A stretch of DNA of 64,000 nucleotides from DTFZ01 sp050260375 (GCA_050260375.1 JBLNCA010000006.1:130698-194697), one strand, 5' to 3'. Shown: positions 25,410 through 34,904, numbered from the stretch's first letter. Numbers and translations: made by a program. Notes: generated by a model not told the origin, from the sequence alone.

Positions 25410-26609
25410 TTACCTCAACATAACGTTTGTATTGCCCGCGCCTATTATTACGGCTACGGTTATGAAAAACATTGCGGCTGCGGCGACCACCGCCGCGAAA
25501 AGCAGCAGCAGCACGTCAGCGGACGCGGTTGCGAACTTGCCAATAGGCTTTCCGCCGACCGGCTCGAGCACCGCCCCCGTGAGCTTAAACAAAAAGTAAT
25601 GCGCCAGTATGCCGAACACCGGGGTTATAGCTATTGCCGCAATGATAATTATCCCGGCGATGCCTATCGCGTTCTTTATAAGCAGCGTGCACGATATAAG
25701 CACGTCTACCGAGTCGGACACCATGCCGCCTATAATGGGAACGAGCTTGTCAATAGTATATTTTGCTGTCTTTATCGATATGCCGTCGAATGTGGAGCCT
25801 AGTAGCCCCTGTATGGCTATTATCCCTAAGAATATCGTAAAGCTTAGCCCTATAGCCCATTTGACTATCGTCTTGATAAGCGCGCAGAAACCTGTCAGTT
25901 TTATGCTCGTAGAAAAGTTGTTTATTATCGTAAACACCGTAAGCACTATAACCAGCGGCATTATTACGCTGCTGAAGAATATAGATATGCCTGTAGTAAG
26001 GAACACCGTGGCGGGGCTGAGTATCGCCGCGGACGTGATGCCGCCAAGCGCCGTCAGCAGCGTTATCAGCAGCGGAAAAAGATCGGAAGTAAACGACGTC
26101 ATCGATTTAATGGCGCCCGCGCCTATCGAGAACGCTACGGAGAGTATGCCTATCGTTATAGTGCCTATTATCACGAACTGAGCCGTCTGCGCGGCCTTCG
26201 ATACGCCAGTGTCGCCGAACGACGGCTTGAAGTGGGTTATTATGCTGAACAGCAGCGCTATTACTATTATCTGCACTATCGCGGGTATGCTCTGCTTTAC
26301 GCCGCCGAACATCGAATCGAGAACGAGCGAATACACGTCGGTTATTTGAAAATCCGCGCCGCCTTTTGCGAGCATGATTACGAACGTCTTAAGGTCCACG
26401 CCGCCTGTTATAGGGCGCAGCGTGTCTGCGTACTTGTTGAAATACTCCTCTATTTCATGAAGGTCGGCCGTGCCCAGAGCGCTTTCTATATTGCGCGTTA
26501 TCTCGTCTTCGAGCGCCCTGTCTATCTCTTCCTCGTCCGTTGCGTGCGACGAAGACGGGAACGCAAGCATGCATAGCGCTATTAATACGATTATCACGGC
26601 TTTCTTCAT
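25410..26609 (-). CDS. spoIIIAE: Stage III sporulation protein AE
   Basis: A 399-residue polytopic membrane protein with a signal peptide (AFPSSSHA cleavage region near residue 24) and about eight helices; full length for SpoIIIAE. It is a core membrane component of the mother-cell export-like apparatus that feeds the forespore. Confidence 0.95.
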   Translation of the reverse strand: MKKAVIIVLIALCMLAFPSSSHATDEEEIDRALEDEITRNIESALGTADLHEIEEYFNKYADTLRPITGGVDLKTFVIMLAKGGADFQITDVYSLVLDSMFGGVKQSIPAIVQIIVIALLFSIITHFKPSFGDTGVSKAAQTAQFVIIGTITIGILSVAFSIGAGAIKSMTSFTSDLFPLLITLLTALGGITSAAILSPATVFLTTGISIFFSSVIMPLVIVLTVFTIINNFSTSIKLTGFCALIKTIVKWAIGLSFTIFLGIIAIQGLLGSTFDGISIKTAKYTIDKLVPIIGGMVSDSVDVLISCTLLIKNAIGIAGIIIIAAIAITPVFGILAHYFLFKLTGAVLEPVGGKPIGKFATASADVLLLLFAAVVAAAAMFFITVAVIIGAGNTNVMLR

Positions 26610-26626
26610 ATGTTTTTCCCTAGAGT

Positions 26627-27013
26627 TTATCCAAGCAGGCCCAGCACCATGTTCATAAACGACGTAATAACCGGCAGCGAAAGCACGATTATAAACACCC
26701 TTCCTGCAAGCTCGACCTTTGAGGCTATTGAGCTCTCCCCGGTATCTTTAAGCAGCTGTACGGCAAATTCGCATATATACGCTACGCCTATGATCTTTAA
26801 CACCACGGTGATGCTTTCATACGGTATGTCGTACCTCGAGACTACGTCTCTTATATAGTCGACCGCGGTAACAAGGTAATCGAGAGCGTATATAAAAATA
26901 ATCAGGCCGGCCACCAGGCTTACCTGCATGGCAAGCTCCGGCTGCTTCTGTTTTATAGCTATCACCAGCACGCCCGAGAGTATGCCTATGAACGCTATCT
27001 GTACTATCTCCAT
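26627..27013 (-). CDS. spoIIIAD: Stage III sporulation protein AD
   Basis: A 128-residue membrane protein with four helices, normal length, starting MEIVQIAFIGILSGVLVI. It is separated from spoIIIAC by 1 bp and spoIIIAE by 17 bp. Confidence 0.94.
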   Translation of the reverse strand: MEIVQIAFIGILSGVLVIAIKQKQPELAMQVSLVAGLIIFIYALDYLVTAVDYIRDVVSRYDIPYESITVVLKIIGVAYICEFAVQLLKDTGESSIASKVELAGRVFIIVLSLPVITSFMNMVLGLLG

Positions 27014-27014
27014 G

Positions 27015-27212
27015 TCAATACAGCCCGAATATGCGCTTTACGCTTTCAAACAGGTTGCCGACAAGGTCTACGACCATAAGCAGAACGATTACAAGCCCGG
27101 CTATGGTGGTGAGCAGCGCGATATCGTCCCTGCCCGAGCGCACGAGCAGCGCGTGCAGTACGGCTATGAGTATGCCTATCGCGGCAATTCTGAATATTAT
27201 ATCTATGTTCAA
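27015..27212 (-). CDS. spoIIIAC: Stage III sporulation protein AC
   Basis: A 65-residue protein with two helices (IIFRIAAIGILIAVLHALL and IALLTTIAGLVIVLLMVVDL), the usual size of SpoIIIAC. Confidence 0.94.
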   Translation of the reverse strand: MNIDIIFRIAAIGILIAVLHALLVRSGRDDIALLTTIAGLVIVLLMVVDLVGNLFESVKRIFGLY

Positions 27213-27225
27213 TCATATCCCTCCT

Positions 27226-27729
27226 CTATATCATCAGCAGTGCGATAAGCAGGCCGGCAAGCATGCCGGACGTATTGTATAGCCTGCATTTCTTGCGTTT
27301 TTCCGTTTCCACTTCGCTTACGTAACCGGCGAGCAGCTTGATATATGCGCTCGACTGCCTTTCGCTCGGGTTCATGCACAGCGTTTCTATGGCGGCTCCT
27401 CCTGCGTATACTACGTTTAAGTCCTCTTTTGTGAGATACGACAGGTGAAGCTCGTCAAAGCAGCACTTCCAGATGCCCGCGAACGCCTTCTGCGGCGAGC
27501 TTTTAAGCATATGCGAGCAGCGCCGCAGGAATACGCCCAGTTCGCTGTCCCGAGGCGTTTCGAGCGCTTTATAGAGCTCGAGGTTCATGCCCGTTATCCT
27601 GTCGGAAATGTATATCAGCGACGACTGGTATTCCCTGAAAAACTCCAGCCTTTGCGCCGTCCTTTTTGAAAGCAGGCGCCCAATGTACGCGCAAAGCGCC
27701 ACTACCAAAAGGCACGCAAGCAGCTTCAT
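27226..27729 (-). CDS. spoIIIAB: Stage III sporulation protein AB
   Basis: A 167-residue SpoIIIAB with an N-terminal and a C-terminal membrane helix (TSGMLAGLLIALLMI) around a helical domain resembling type II secretion GspF. It overlaps the spoIIIAA stop by 4 bp. Confidence 0.94.
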   Translation of the reverse strand: MKLLACLLVVALCAYIGRLLSKRTAQRLEFFREYQSSLIYISDRITGMNLELYKALETPRDSELGVFLRRCSHMLKSSPQKAFAGIWKCCFDELHLSYLTKEDLNVVYAGGAAIETLCMNPSERQSSAYIKLLAGYVSEVETEKRKKCRLYNTSGMLAGLLIALLMI

Positions 27730-28712
27730 TTGTATTCCCCCTTCAGCCGGAACGGCTCTTTCAATAATCCTTGTCCAAACCTGTCGTGTAGCTGCGCGAC
27801 CGTTATCCTTCCCAACGCGGCAGACAATACGACATACGCGTCAAACAGCTTTTCGTCGAATAACTGCCTGAAAAACAGCCTTTTCAACAGGCACTCAAGG
27901 TCGGGAGCGTGTGCGGTGGTCACCATTACCACGCCCGCGTTGGTTACCTCGCGCATAGCCTCAAGGTCGGCGCTCTTGCCTATCTCGTCGGTGACTATTA
28001 CGTCGGGAGACAGCGCGCGCAGCGCCATAAACACGCCCTCGTGCTTGGGCACTCCCGATATAACGTCGGTCTCTGTTCCTACGTCGAACAGCGCCCGCCC
28101 GTAAACGCTTGCCGCAAGCTCCTGCCGCTCGTCGATAAGCGACACCTTGCAGGGGCTTAGCCCGTCGCCGCTTCCGGCGCTCCTTGCTATATCGCGCGCG
28201 AGCGTCGTCTTACCGAGCTTAGGCGCGGAGATAATAAGCGTGCTGAGCAAACGCCCTTCTTCAGATATATATGGCAGCAACGCTTTTGATATGCCTGCGG
28301 TCTCCCTCGGTATGCGGAAATTGATGCCGTTTATGCTCTTATACGACTTAACCGCGCCTGCCGATTGCACTGCGCTGCCCGCTATGCCCGCGCGTATGCC
28401 GCTGTTAAGCGTTAAAAAGCCCTGCCTTAAATCGTCCTCAAACGCGTACGCCGATTTGCCGGTTATCGCGCTGAACGTCTGCTCTATCTCCGCTTCGCTT
28501 ATTATCATCCCGCCGCCGTCAAGCGAGCCGTCCGGGCTTACGCGGTAGCCTTTTTCGCATGTGTATACCATAAGCGGCTTTGCGGCGCGCAGCCGTATTT
28601 CTTCCGCTCGCGATGCGAAATCTTCGGCGATGTTTGAAAGCGCCGAGAATATACGCTCGGGAAGGTATTTTTCAAGAGCGTTTTTCCAATTCAATTTCAT
28701 GTTAACGTTCAT
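27726..28712 (-). CDS. spoIIIAA: Stage III sporulation protein AA (ATPase)
   Basis: A ~328-residue RecA-fold ATPase related to GspE/VirB11. Walker A is APKLGKTT and Walker B is DVIVTDEIG; it may energise the SpoIIIA channel. The N-terminus KYLPERIFSALSNI matches the family if translation begins at ATG 28712 or 28700; neither has a ribosome-binding site. A longer open frame upstream overlaps the promoter and is discounted. See the SigE-like promoter entry for the leaderless possibility. Confidence 0.93.
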   Translation of the reverse strand: MNVNMKLNWKNALEKYLPERIFSALSNIAEDFASRAEEIRLRAAKPLMVYTCEKGYRVSPDGSLDGGGMIISEAEIEQTFSAITGKSAYAFEDDLRQGFLTLNSGIRAGIAGSAVQSAGAVKSYKSINGINFRIPRETAGISKALLPYISEEGRLLSTLIISAPKLGKTTLARDIARSAGSGDGLSPCKVSLIDERQELAASVYGRALFDVGTETDVISGVPKHEGVFMALRALSPDVIVTDEIGKSADLEAMREVTNAGVVMVTTAHAPDLECLLKRLFFRQLFDEKLFDAYVVLSAALGRITVAQLHDRFGQGLLKEPFRLKGEYK

Positions 28713-28718
28713 GGTTAA

Positions 28719-28745
28719 TGTATATGTATATAGTGAAGTGTTTAT
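28719..28745 (-). promoter_or_regulatory. SigE-like promoter of the spoIIIA operon
   Basis: ATA (28745-28743), 16 bp, then CATATACA (28726-28719) match the SigE pattern (ATA, 16-18 bp, CATAnAnT) except for the last base. Six bases separate the -10 from the A of ATG 28712, so the predicted start of transcription is the start codon. Mother-cell SigE control is known for spoIIIA in Bacillus. Confidence 0.6.
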
Positions 28746-28781
28746 AACGAAACGGTTCGACAGTAAAACTGAACAAAAAAA

Positions 28782-28812
28782 CAGCGTACAGACAAACGCC
28801 TGCACGCTGTAT
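28782..28812 (-). terminator. Intrinsic terminator after leuD
   Basis: Minus strand: ACAGCGTGCAG pairs with CTGTACGCTGT (one mismatch) and a run of seven T residues follows, 10 bp past the leuD stop. Confidence 0.86.
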
Positions 28813-28821
28813 AAGCTTCAA

Positions 28822-29298
28822 TCACTTTCCGGAGATATACCCTATAAGCCCGTTTGACTCGATTATCTTGCGCATGAACGGAGGGAACGGCTCGGCCTTT
28901 GAAGTTATCCCCTTGGTTATATTGCGTATTATGCCGTTCTCGAGGTCTACTTCCAGCTCGTCGCCGCTGTCGGCGCTTTTTACGGCATCCGGGCATTCGA
29001 GTATAGGCAAGCCTATGTTTATCGAGTTCCTGAAGAATATGCGCGCGAACGAATTTGCAATGACGCAGTATATTCCCGACGCTTTTATCGCTATAGGCGC
29101 GTGCTCCCTTGAAGAGCCGCAGCCGAAGTTGTTTTCCGCGACTATGATGTCGCCCTTTCTTACAGTCTTTGAAAAGTCTGCGTCTATATCCTCCATGCAG
29201 TGGGATGCAAGCTCGCCCGGGTCGGACGTGTTAAGGTATCTTGCCGGTATTATTACGTCGGTATCCACATTGCTGCCGTATTTATATACTTTGCCCAT
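28822..29298 (-). CDS. leuD: 3-isopropylmalate dehydratase small subunit
   Basis: A 158-residue LeuD, the swivelling small subunit of isopropylmalate isomerase. It has GSNVDTDVIIPARYL and the active-site loop NNFGCGSSREHAP. ATG 29298 follows GAGGTAACGAAT and is 5 bp after leuC; the open frame extends far upstream into leuC but that part is not LeuD-like. Confidence 0.96.
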   Translation of the reverse strand: MGKVYKYGSNVDTDVIIPARYLNTSDPGELASHCMEDIDADFSKTVRKGDIIVAENNFGCGSSREHAPIAIKASGIYCVIANSFARIFFRNSINIGLPILECPDAVKSADSGDELEVDLENGIIRNITKGITSKAEPFPPFMRKIIESNGLIGYISGK

Positions 29299-29303
29299 AT
29301 TCG

Positions 29304-30569
29304 TTACCTCGCTATGTTCTCGGGATTTTCTATTCTGCCGGTAAGCGCGGAAGCCGCCGCCACAGCCGGGCTCGCGAGATATACCTCGGATTTTATATGC
29401 CCCATCCTGCCGACGAAGTTCCTGTTGGTGGTCGATACCGCCCTCTCGCCCGCCGCGAGTATGCCCATGTGGCCGCCGAGGCACGGCCCGCAGGTCGGCG
29501 TGGAGACCACGGCTCCCGCCTTGACGAAATCCGCTACTAGCCCTTCTTCCAGCGCCTGAAGGTATATTGCCTGCGTTCCGGGTATCACTATTGCCCTTAC
29601 GCCTTTTTTGACCCGCTTGCCGCGCAGTATACCCGCCGCTATGCGCAGGTCGGTTATGCGCCCGTTGGTGCACGAGCCTATCACTACCTGGTCTATCTTT
29701 ATATCGCCCACTTCGTCTATCGTTCTAGCGTTTTCGGGAAGGTGCGGGAACGCGACTGTGGGGCGCAGCGATGAGAGGTCTATCGTGATTACTCTTTCAT
29801 ACTCCGCGTCCTCGTCAGCCTCAAATACCTTATACGGCCTTGAAGAGTGCTCTTTTACATAGGAAACGGTCTGTTCGTCCACGGGGAATATGCCGTTTTT
29901 GGCGCCCGCCTCAATAGCCATGTTGCATACGGTGAACCTGTCGTCCATAGAAAGGCTGTTTATGCCGTCTCCCGCGAACTCCATAGATTTGTACAGCGCG
30001 CCGTCCACGCCTATAAGCCCTATTATATGGATTATCAGGTCTTTGCCCGACACCCATTTCTGCGGCTTGCCGGTAAGCGCGAATTTTATTGCGGACGGCA
30101 CCTTGAACCAGCATTTGCCTGTAGCCATTACCGCCGCGAGGTCTGTGCTTCCGACTCCGGTGGAAAAAGCGCCGAGCGCTCCGTAGGTGCACGTATGCGA
30201 ATCCGCGCCGATTATCGCGTCTCCCGGCACGGCGAGGCCTTTTTCGGGTATGAGGCAGTGCTCTATGCCCATCTCGCCTATCTCAAAGTAGTTTGCAATC
30301 TGCTGCTCGCATGCGAACTCGCGCGTCATCCTGCACTGCTCGGCAGCCTTTATATCCTTGTTGGGCGTGAAGTGGTCGGGGATCAAAGCCACTTTATTCT
30401 TGTCAAAAACGGCCTTCTTCCCCGTTTTTGCAAACTCCTTTATAGCCACGGGCGCGGTTATATCGTTGCCGAAAGCAAGGTCTATATCCGCCTCGATAAA
30501 CTGCCCGGCGTGCACTTCGGAAAGCCCCGACTTAAACGCAAGTATTTTTTGTGTTATCGTCATCCCCAT
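29304..30569 (-). CDS. leuC: 3-isopropylmalate dehydratase large subunit
   Basis: A 421-residue aconitase-type subunit of the short archaeal/clostridial form. Cluster cysteines are in VIGSCTNGR and TPTCGPCLGG, with GADSHTCTYGALG near the substrate site. It isomerises 2- to 3-isopropylmalate with LeuD. It is 4 bp after leuA. leuB is not in the window. Confidence 0.96.
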   Translation of the reverse strand: MGMTITQKILAFKSGLSEVHAGQFIEADIDLAFGNDITAPVAIKEFAKTGKKAVFDKNKVALIPDHFTPNKDIKAAEQCRMTREFACEQQIANYFEIGEMGIEHCLIPEKGLAVPGDAIIGADSHTCTYGALGAFSTGVGSTDLAAVMATGKCWFKVPSAIKFALTGKPQKWVSGKDLIIHIIGLIGVDGALYKSMEFAGDGINSLSMDDRFTVCNMAIEAGAKNGIFPVDEQTVSYVKEHSSRPYKVFEADEDAEYERVITIDLSSLRPTVAFPHLPENARTIDEVGDIKIDQVVIGSCTNGRITDLRIAAGILRGKRVKKGVRAIVIPGTQAIYLQALEEGLVADFVKAGAVVSTPTCGPCLGGHMGILAAGERAVSTTNRNFVGRMGHIKSEVYLASPAVAAASALTGRIENPENIAR

Positions 30570-30573
30570 GCTT

Positions 30574-32091
30574 TTAGCCCTCCAGCTTTGTTTCGTAGCA
30601 GTACCTGTTTATCGCGTCGATATACGCCCTGACGCTCGCTTCGACTATATCGGTGGAAAGTCCGCGGCCCCTCACCTTCTTGCCGTCCTTATCCAGTTTT
30701 ACCACTACTTCGCCCTGAGCGTCCTTGCCGCCCGTTACCGAGCGGACTATATAGTCGTCCAGCTTAAAGCTTAAGCCGGTGCACCGCTCTATCGCGTTAA
30801 AGGAAGCGTCCACAGGCCCGTCGCCTGTCGCGGCTTCTTCGAGCACTTCGTCTCCGTGCAGCAGCTTTACTACGGCTGTAGACGTCATCTTGTTGCCGCT
30901 GTTAATAACGAACGCGTCGAATACATATTCGCTGGGCACGGTGAACGCGTCGTGCTCCACAAGCGCCCTTAAGTCCATGTCCGATACGTCCTTTTTCCTG
31001 TCAGCAAGCTGCTTGAACTTCTCGAAATAGTATTCGAGCTTTTCTTCATCCGGCATGAACCCTAAGGACTTAAGCCGCTCTTCAAACGCGTGCTTGCCCG
31101 AATGCTTGCCCAGCACTATAGTATTCGCGGGCAGGCCGATGGATTCCGGTGTCATTATCTCATATGTCTTTTTATTTGCCAACACTCCATGCTGGTGTAT
31201 GCCCGCCTCGTGTGCAAAAGCGTTTGCGCCTACGACGGCTTTGTTGGGCTGCACGGACACGCCGGTGATGGCGGATACGAGGCGCGAAGCGTTGTATATC
31301 TGCCGCGTGTCTATATTTGTAGTGTAATCATAAAGGTCGCGCCGCGTTGCTATAGCCATGACTACCTCTTCGAGCGCAGCGTTGCCCGCCCTCTCGCCTA
31401 TTCCGTTTATCGTGCACTCTACCTGGTCTACGCCCGCGCGCACCGCAGCGAGCGTATTGGCGACGGCAAGGCCCAAGTCGTTATGGCAATGCACGGAAAT
31501 ATCAACCTTCTCTATGCCGCGCACATTGTTCTTTATGCCCAAAATGAGCTCGTAGAATTCCTCGGGAGTCGAGTAGCCTACCGTATCGGGAATGTTTATG
31601 CATGTAGCGCCCGCTTTTATTACGCCTTCAAACACCCTGTAGAGGAAACCGGGCTCGCTTCGCGACGCGTCTTCCGCCGAGAACTCTACATCCGGGCAAA
31701 GGTTTCTCGCGTATTTAACCATATTTACCGCCTGCGCAAGCACGTCGTCGGGGCTCATCTTCAACTTATACTGCATGTGTATAGGCGACGTCGCGATAAA
31801 CGTGTGAATCCTTGGCAGCTTTGCGTTTTTAACGGCTTCCCACGAGCGGTCTATATCTTTTTCAAGAGCGCGCGAAAGGCTTGCGACGCACGTATCCTTT
31901 ACGGCCTCGGCGATCGTTTTGACGGAGATGAAGTCTCCGGGCGATGCTATCGCAAACCCTGCCTCGATAACGTCGACTTTAAGCTTTTCAAGCTGGTGCG
32001 CGACCTCTATCTTTTCCTGCAGGTTCATGCTGCATCCCGGCGACTGTTCGCCGTCTCTGAGCGTTGTGTCGAAAATCTTGATGGTTTTCAT
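30574..32091 (-). CDS. leuA: 2-isopropylmalate synthase
   Basis: A 505-residue LeuA that condenses 2-oxoisovalerate with acetyl-CoA, the committed step of leucine synthesis. The catalytic DTTLRDGEQSPG opens the TIM barrel; SVHCHNDLGLAVANTLAA and GIGERAGNAALEEVVMA are present; a regulatory domain (about 390-505) suggests leucine feedback. ATG 32091 is used (GGAG seven bases before); a TTG two codons earlier is less well spaced. Controlled by the T-box upstream. Confidence 0.97.
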   Translation of the reverse strand: MKTIKIFDTTLRDGEQSPGCSMNLQEKIEVAHQLEKLKVDVIEAGFAIASPGDFISVKTIAEAVKDTCVASLSRALEKDIDRSWEAVKNAKLPRIHTFIATSPIHMQYKLKMSPDDVLAQAVNMVKYARNLCPDVEFSAEDASRSEPGFLYRVFEGVIKAGATCINIPDTVGYSTPEEFYELILGIKNNVRGIEKVDISVHCHNDLGLAVANTLAAVRAGVDQVECTINGIGERAGNAALEEVVMAIATRRDLYDYTTNIDTRQIYNASRLVSAITGVSVQPNKAVVGANAFAHEAGIHQHGVLANKKTYEIMTPESIGLPANTIVLGKHSGKHAFEERLKSLGFMPDEEKLEYYFEKFKQLADRKKDVSDMDLRALVEHDAFTVPSEYVFDAFVINSGNKMTSTAVVKLLHGDEVLEEAATGDGPVDASFNAIERCTGLSFKLDDYIVRSVTGGKDAQGEVVVKLDKDGKKVRGRGLSTDIVEASVRAYIDAINRYCYETKLEG

Positions 32092-32149
32092 GATCAATCT
32101 CCTTTATTTTTTATTCAGGCTGATCGTGACGAGAAGCACCTTTCCGGGT

Positions 32150-32448
32150 AAATAAAAAAGCCCTTCGTCTTTACAGAGACGAAAGACCCGCGGTACCACT
32201 CTGCTTGCGGCAAATAAAGCCGCCAGCTTATCAGGGCACAACATGATGCCCGTACTCGTGTAACGTTGAGTCACGACGTCTGCACTTAATATCGCGCCCC
32301 CGAGTCGTAAGACTTTTTGGAGGTAAAAACATTCGGCACAGCAGCTTCGGAGCGAGCTTCACCGGGTTTTGTTTGCCGCCTTTCACCGATACGGCGGCTC
32401 TCTGGAAAACAAAATGGCCGATTACTGTTCTCCATCACAGCCTTTAGT
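32150..32448 (-). promoter_or_regulatory. T-box riboswitch, probably leucine-specific, upstream of leuACD
   Basis: On the minus strand the leader has the stem I AG-bulge region (AGAGAGCC, then GGTGAAAGG), a specifier region near 32360-32350, the T-box core AGAGTGGTACCGCG (32202-32189) and the terminator CTTTCGTCT/AGACGAAGG with a T run (32188-32155). Uncharged tRNA pairing at the specifier and at the T-box bulge switches terminator to antiterminator. A CUC codon (32356-32354) fits leucine, matching the genes it controls; GCU one frame over is the alternative. Confidence 0.93.
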
Positions 32449-32454
32449 TAACGT

Positions 32455-32484
32455 ATTATAATTCACGTACAAGCTGCCTGTCAA
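32455..32484 (-). promoter_or_regulatory. Consensus promoter of the leuACD T-box transcript
   Basis: Perfect -35 TTGACA (32484-32479) and -10 TATAAT (32460-32455), 18 bp apart. A consensus promoter with control shifted to the T-box is a common arrangement. Confidence 0.9.
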
Positions 32485-32564
32485 TATATAATATCGTTTA
32501 TTTTTTCAAACATATTCAGTAAAATTACTTTAACTGCGGTTTTGATACCGGCAAAGCGAAGAAA

Positions 32565-32590
32565 AGCCGCGCGGCAACGCCCGCGCGGCT
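32565..32590 (-). terminator. Intrinsic terminator after hppA
   Basis: A GC-rich stem (AGCCGCGCGG paired around a short loop) followed on the minus strand by TTTTCTT, ~35 bp past the hppA stop. Confidence 0.82.
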
Positions 32591-32624
32591 TTATGCTTGT
32601 CCCAAAACACTAAACGGTTATTGA

Positions 32625-34715
32625 TTACAGAAGATGTACGTTGACGATAAGGCCGGCAAAAACTATGGATACCATCGACAACAGCTTGATGAGTATGTTT
32701 ATCGACGGTCCGGACGTATCCTTGAACGGGTCGCCTACGGTATCGCCGACAACAGCCGCCTTGTGGGCGTCGCTGCCCTTGCCGCCTAATGCGCCGCTTT
32801 CAATGTACTTCTTGGCGTTGTCCCATGAACCGCCCGAGTTTGCCATCATTATAGCCATAATGAATCCGGTTACCGTAGCGCCCGCGAGCATCGCTGCTAC
32901 TGCGTTAACGCCGAGTATAAGGCCTGTGGCTATCGGGAAGATTATAGCCGTCATCGCGGGAAGCACCATTTCCCTCTGCGCCGATTTTGTGCAGATTTTT
33001 ACGCACTGGGCGTAATCAGGTTCGGCTTTGCCTTCCATAAGCCCGACTATCTCTTTGAACTGGCGCCTTACCTCAACGACTATGCTCTGAGCGGCGCGGC
33101 CGACAGCGCTCATCGTAAGTGAGGCAAAAAGGAACGGAAGCAGTCCGCCTATGAACAGGCCGGTAAGCACGGCCGGATTAAGAAGATCAAGGTTGAAAAC
33201 GAAATCCGGCTTAATTAGCTTGACTTCGCTGACGAACGCGGCTATAAGCGCGAGAGCCGTAAGCGCAGCGGAACCAATCGCGAATCCCTTGCCCGTTGCG
33301 GCAGTAGTGTTGCCGAGCGAGTCGAGAGCGTCGGTGCGCGTGCGCACTTCGGGGTCCATGTGGCTCATTTCGGCTATGCCGCCCGCGTTATCGGCAACAG
33401 GGCCGTATGCGTCGGTAGCTAGCGTAATGCCGAGCGTGGAAAGCATACCCACCGCGGAAAGTCCTATGCCGAAAAGGCCCATGTTGAAGTTGGCAGAGCC
33501 GCCCGATACAAAGAACGAGACAAGCACCGAAGCGCCGACTATCAGCACCGGCAGCAGCGTGGATATCATGCCGACGGAAAGACCGCCGATTATAACTGTA
33601 GCCGGGCCGGTCTTTGCGGATTCCGCAACGGTTTTCGTAGGTTTATACGTATCAGACGTATAGTATTCGGTTAAGAAGCCAATGAGGTTGCCTGCGATTA
33701 AACCGGACAGTATCGCAAAGAATATGCCGATCTTATCCCAGCCGAATATGAAGTACACGAGCAGGAATGCAACTATGGCTATAAGCACCGTGCTGAAATA
33801 TACGCCCCTGCGAAGAGCCGAGAGCAGCACCTTCTGCTCCGCCTTTTCGCCCGAACGTACGAAGAACGTGCCTATAATCGAAGCGAGTATGCCTATCGCA
33901 GCCATAGCCATCGGTATAACGACGCCGCTTATATTAAGGCCTGCCGCGACGGCAAGCGAAGCGGTGGAAACGATGGAACCAACATAAGACTCATAAAGGT
34001 CGGCGCCCATGCCCGCAACGTCGCCCACGTTGTCGCCTACGTTGTCGGCAATAACGGCGGGGTTGCGCGGGTCGTCTTCCGGTATGCCGGCTTCTACTTT
34101 ACCAACAAGGTCGGCGCCTACGTCGGCAGCCTTCGTGAATATGCCGCCGCCTACGCGCGCGAACAGCGCCATCGAAGAAGCGCCCATACCAAAGGTAAGC
34201 ATCGCGGACGTTATGTTTGTTATGCCGTCGGCTGTCGTGGGGTTATACCATATCTGGAGAAAATAATACCAGATAGAGAGGTCTAAGAGCCCCAAGCCGA
34301 CAACGGTGAATCCCATAACGCCGCCCGCCGAGAACGCGACCCGAAGGCCTTTGTTAAGGCTCTGGCTCGCGGCAAATGCCGTGCGCGAGTTAGAGGATGT
34401 AGCCATGTTCATACCGACAAATCCGGACAAGCCCGAGAAGAATCCGCCTGTCAGGAATGCAAAAGGTACGAAACGATTCAAAAGGTTAAATCCAAAAGAC
34501 AGCACCAGCAGAACTACGAACATTCCGGCAAAAAAAATACCGACAACACTGTACTGTCTTTTCAGGTAAGCCTTTGCGCCGGTTTTGATTGCGTTGGAGA
34601 TTTTCGTCATGAGCTCGGTGCCCGTGGAGAATTGTTTGACTCTCCAAGACAGGAACACTGCGAAAAGCAGCGAAACCACAGCACCAATGGGTGCTATAAT
34701 CATTAAGTTTTCCAT
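32625..34715 (-). CDS. hppA: Membrane-bound ion-translocating pyrophosphatase
   Basis: A 696-residue polytopic pyrophosphatase that couples PPi hydrolysis to H+ or Na+ pumping. Catalytic motifs DVGADLVGKVEAGIPEDDPRN and DNVGDNVGD are present. GNTTAATGKG carries Ala where K+-independent enzymes have Lys, so this is the K+-dependent type; sequence alone does not settle H+ versus Na+. A strong GGAGGAGG precedes ATG 34715. Single-gene unit with a candidate promoter (TTGGGA, 16 bp, TATTAT with extended TG) near 34770-34800. Confidence 0.96.
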   Translation of the reverse strand: MENLMIIAPIGAVVSLLFAVFLSWRVKQFSTGTELMTKISNAIKTGAKAYLKRQYSVVGIFFAGMFVVLLVLSFGFNLLNRFVPFAFLTGGFFSGLSGFVGMNMATSSNSRTAFAASQSLNKGLRVAFSAGGVMGFTVVGLGLLDLSIWYYFLQIWYNPTTADGITNITSAMLTFGMGASSMALFARVGGGIFTKAADVGADLVGKVEAGIPEDDPRNPAVIADNVGDNVGDVAGMGADLYESYVGSIVSTASLAVAAGLNISGVVIPMAMAAIGILASIIGTFFVRSGEKAEQKVLLSALRRGVYFSTVLIAIVAFLLVYFIFGWDKIGIFFAILSGLIAGNLIGFLTEYYTSDTYKPTKTVAESAKTGPATVIIGGLSVGMISTLLPVLIVGASVLVSFFVSGGSANFNMGLFGIGLSAVGMLSTLGITLATDAYGPVADNAGGIAEMSHMDPEVRTRTDALDSLGNTTAATGKGFAIGSAALTALALIAAFVSEVKLIKPDFVFNLDLLNPAVLTGLFIGGLLPFLFASLTMSAVGRAAQSIVVEVRRQFKEIVGLMEGKAEPDYAQCVKICTKSAQREMVLPAMTAIIFPIATGLILGVNAVAAMLAGATVTGFIMAIMMANSGGSWDNAKKYIESGALGGKGSDAHKAAVVGDTVGDPFKDTSGPSINILIKLLSMVSIVFAGLIVNVHLL

Positions 34716-34904
34716 AATACCTCCTCCAAAAAAAATTAATATATAAACACACGGTTTATATCAAAACCAGGCCGGAAGAATCCTTATAATACCAAGGGAT
34801 ATTGCAATCCCAACTTTCCCCCATTTTACTGATTGTACACATAATATACAATATTTTTGGTAGATGCAAGTATATAAGTTTAAGAATTCTTTACGATTCG
34901 GTAA

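Noticed and set aside
28713..28805. A longer SpoIIIAA starting at 28805
   Set aside because: The extra residues overlap the leuD terminator area and the SigE-like promoter and do not match the family.
29299..29673. An N-terminal extension of LeuD into leuC
   Set aside because: The extension is the leuC sequence in another frame, and ATG 29298 has a good ribosome site and a canonical LeuD N-terminus.
31090..32151. Long plus-strand reading frames opposite leuA, nusA (13473-14618) and infB (11053-11826)
   Set aside because: They mirror the codon structure of well-identified minus-strand genes, have no recognisable domains and no ribosome sites.
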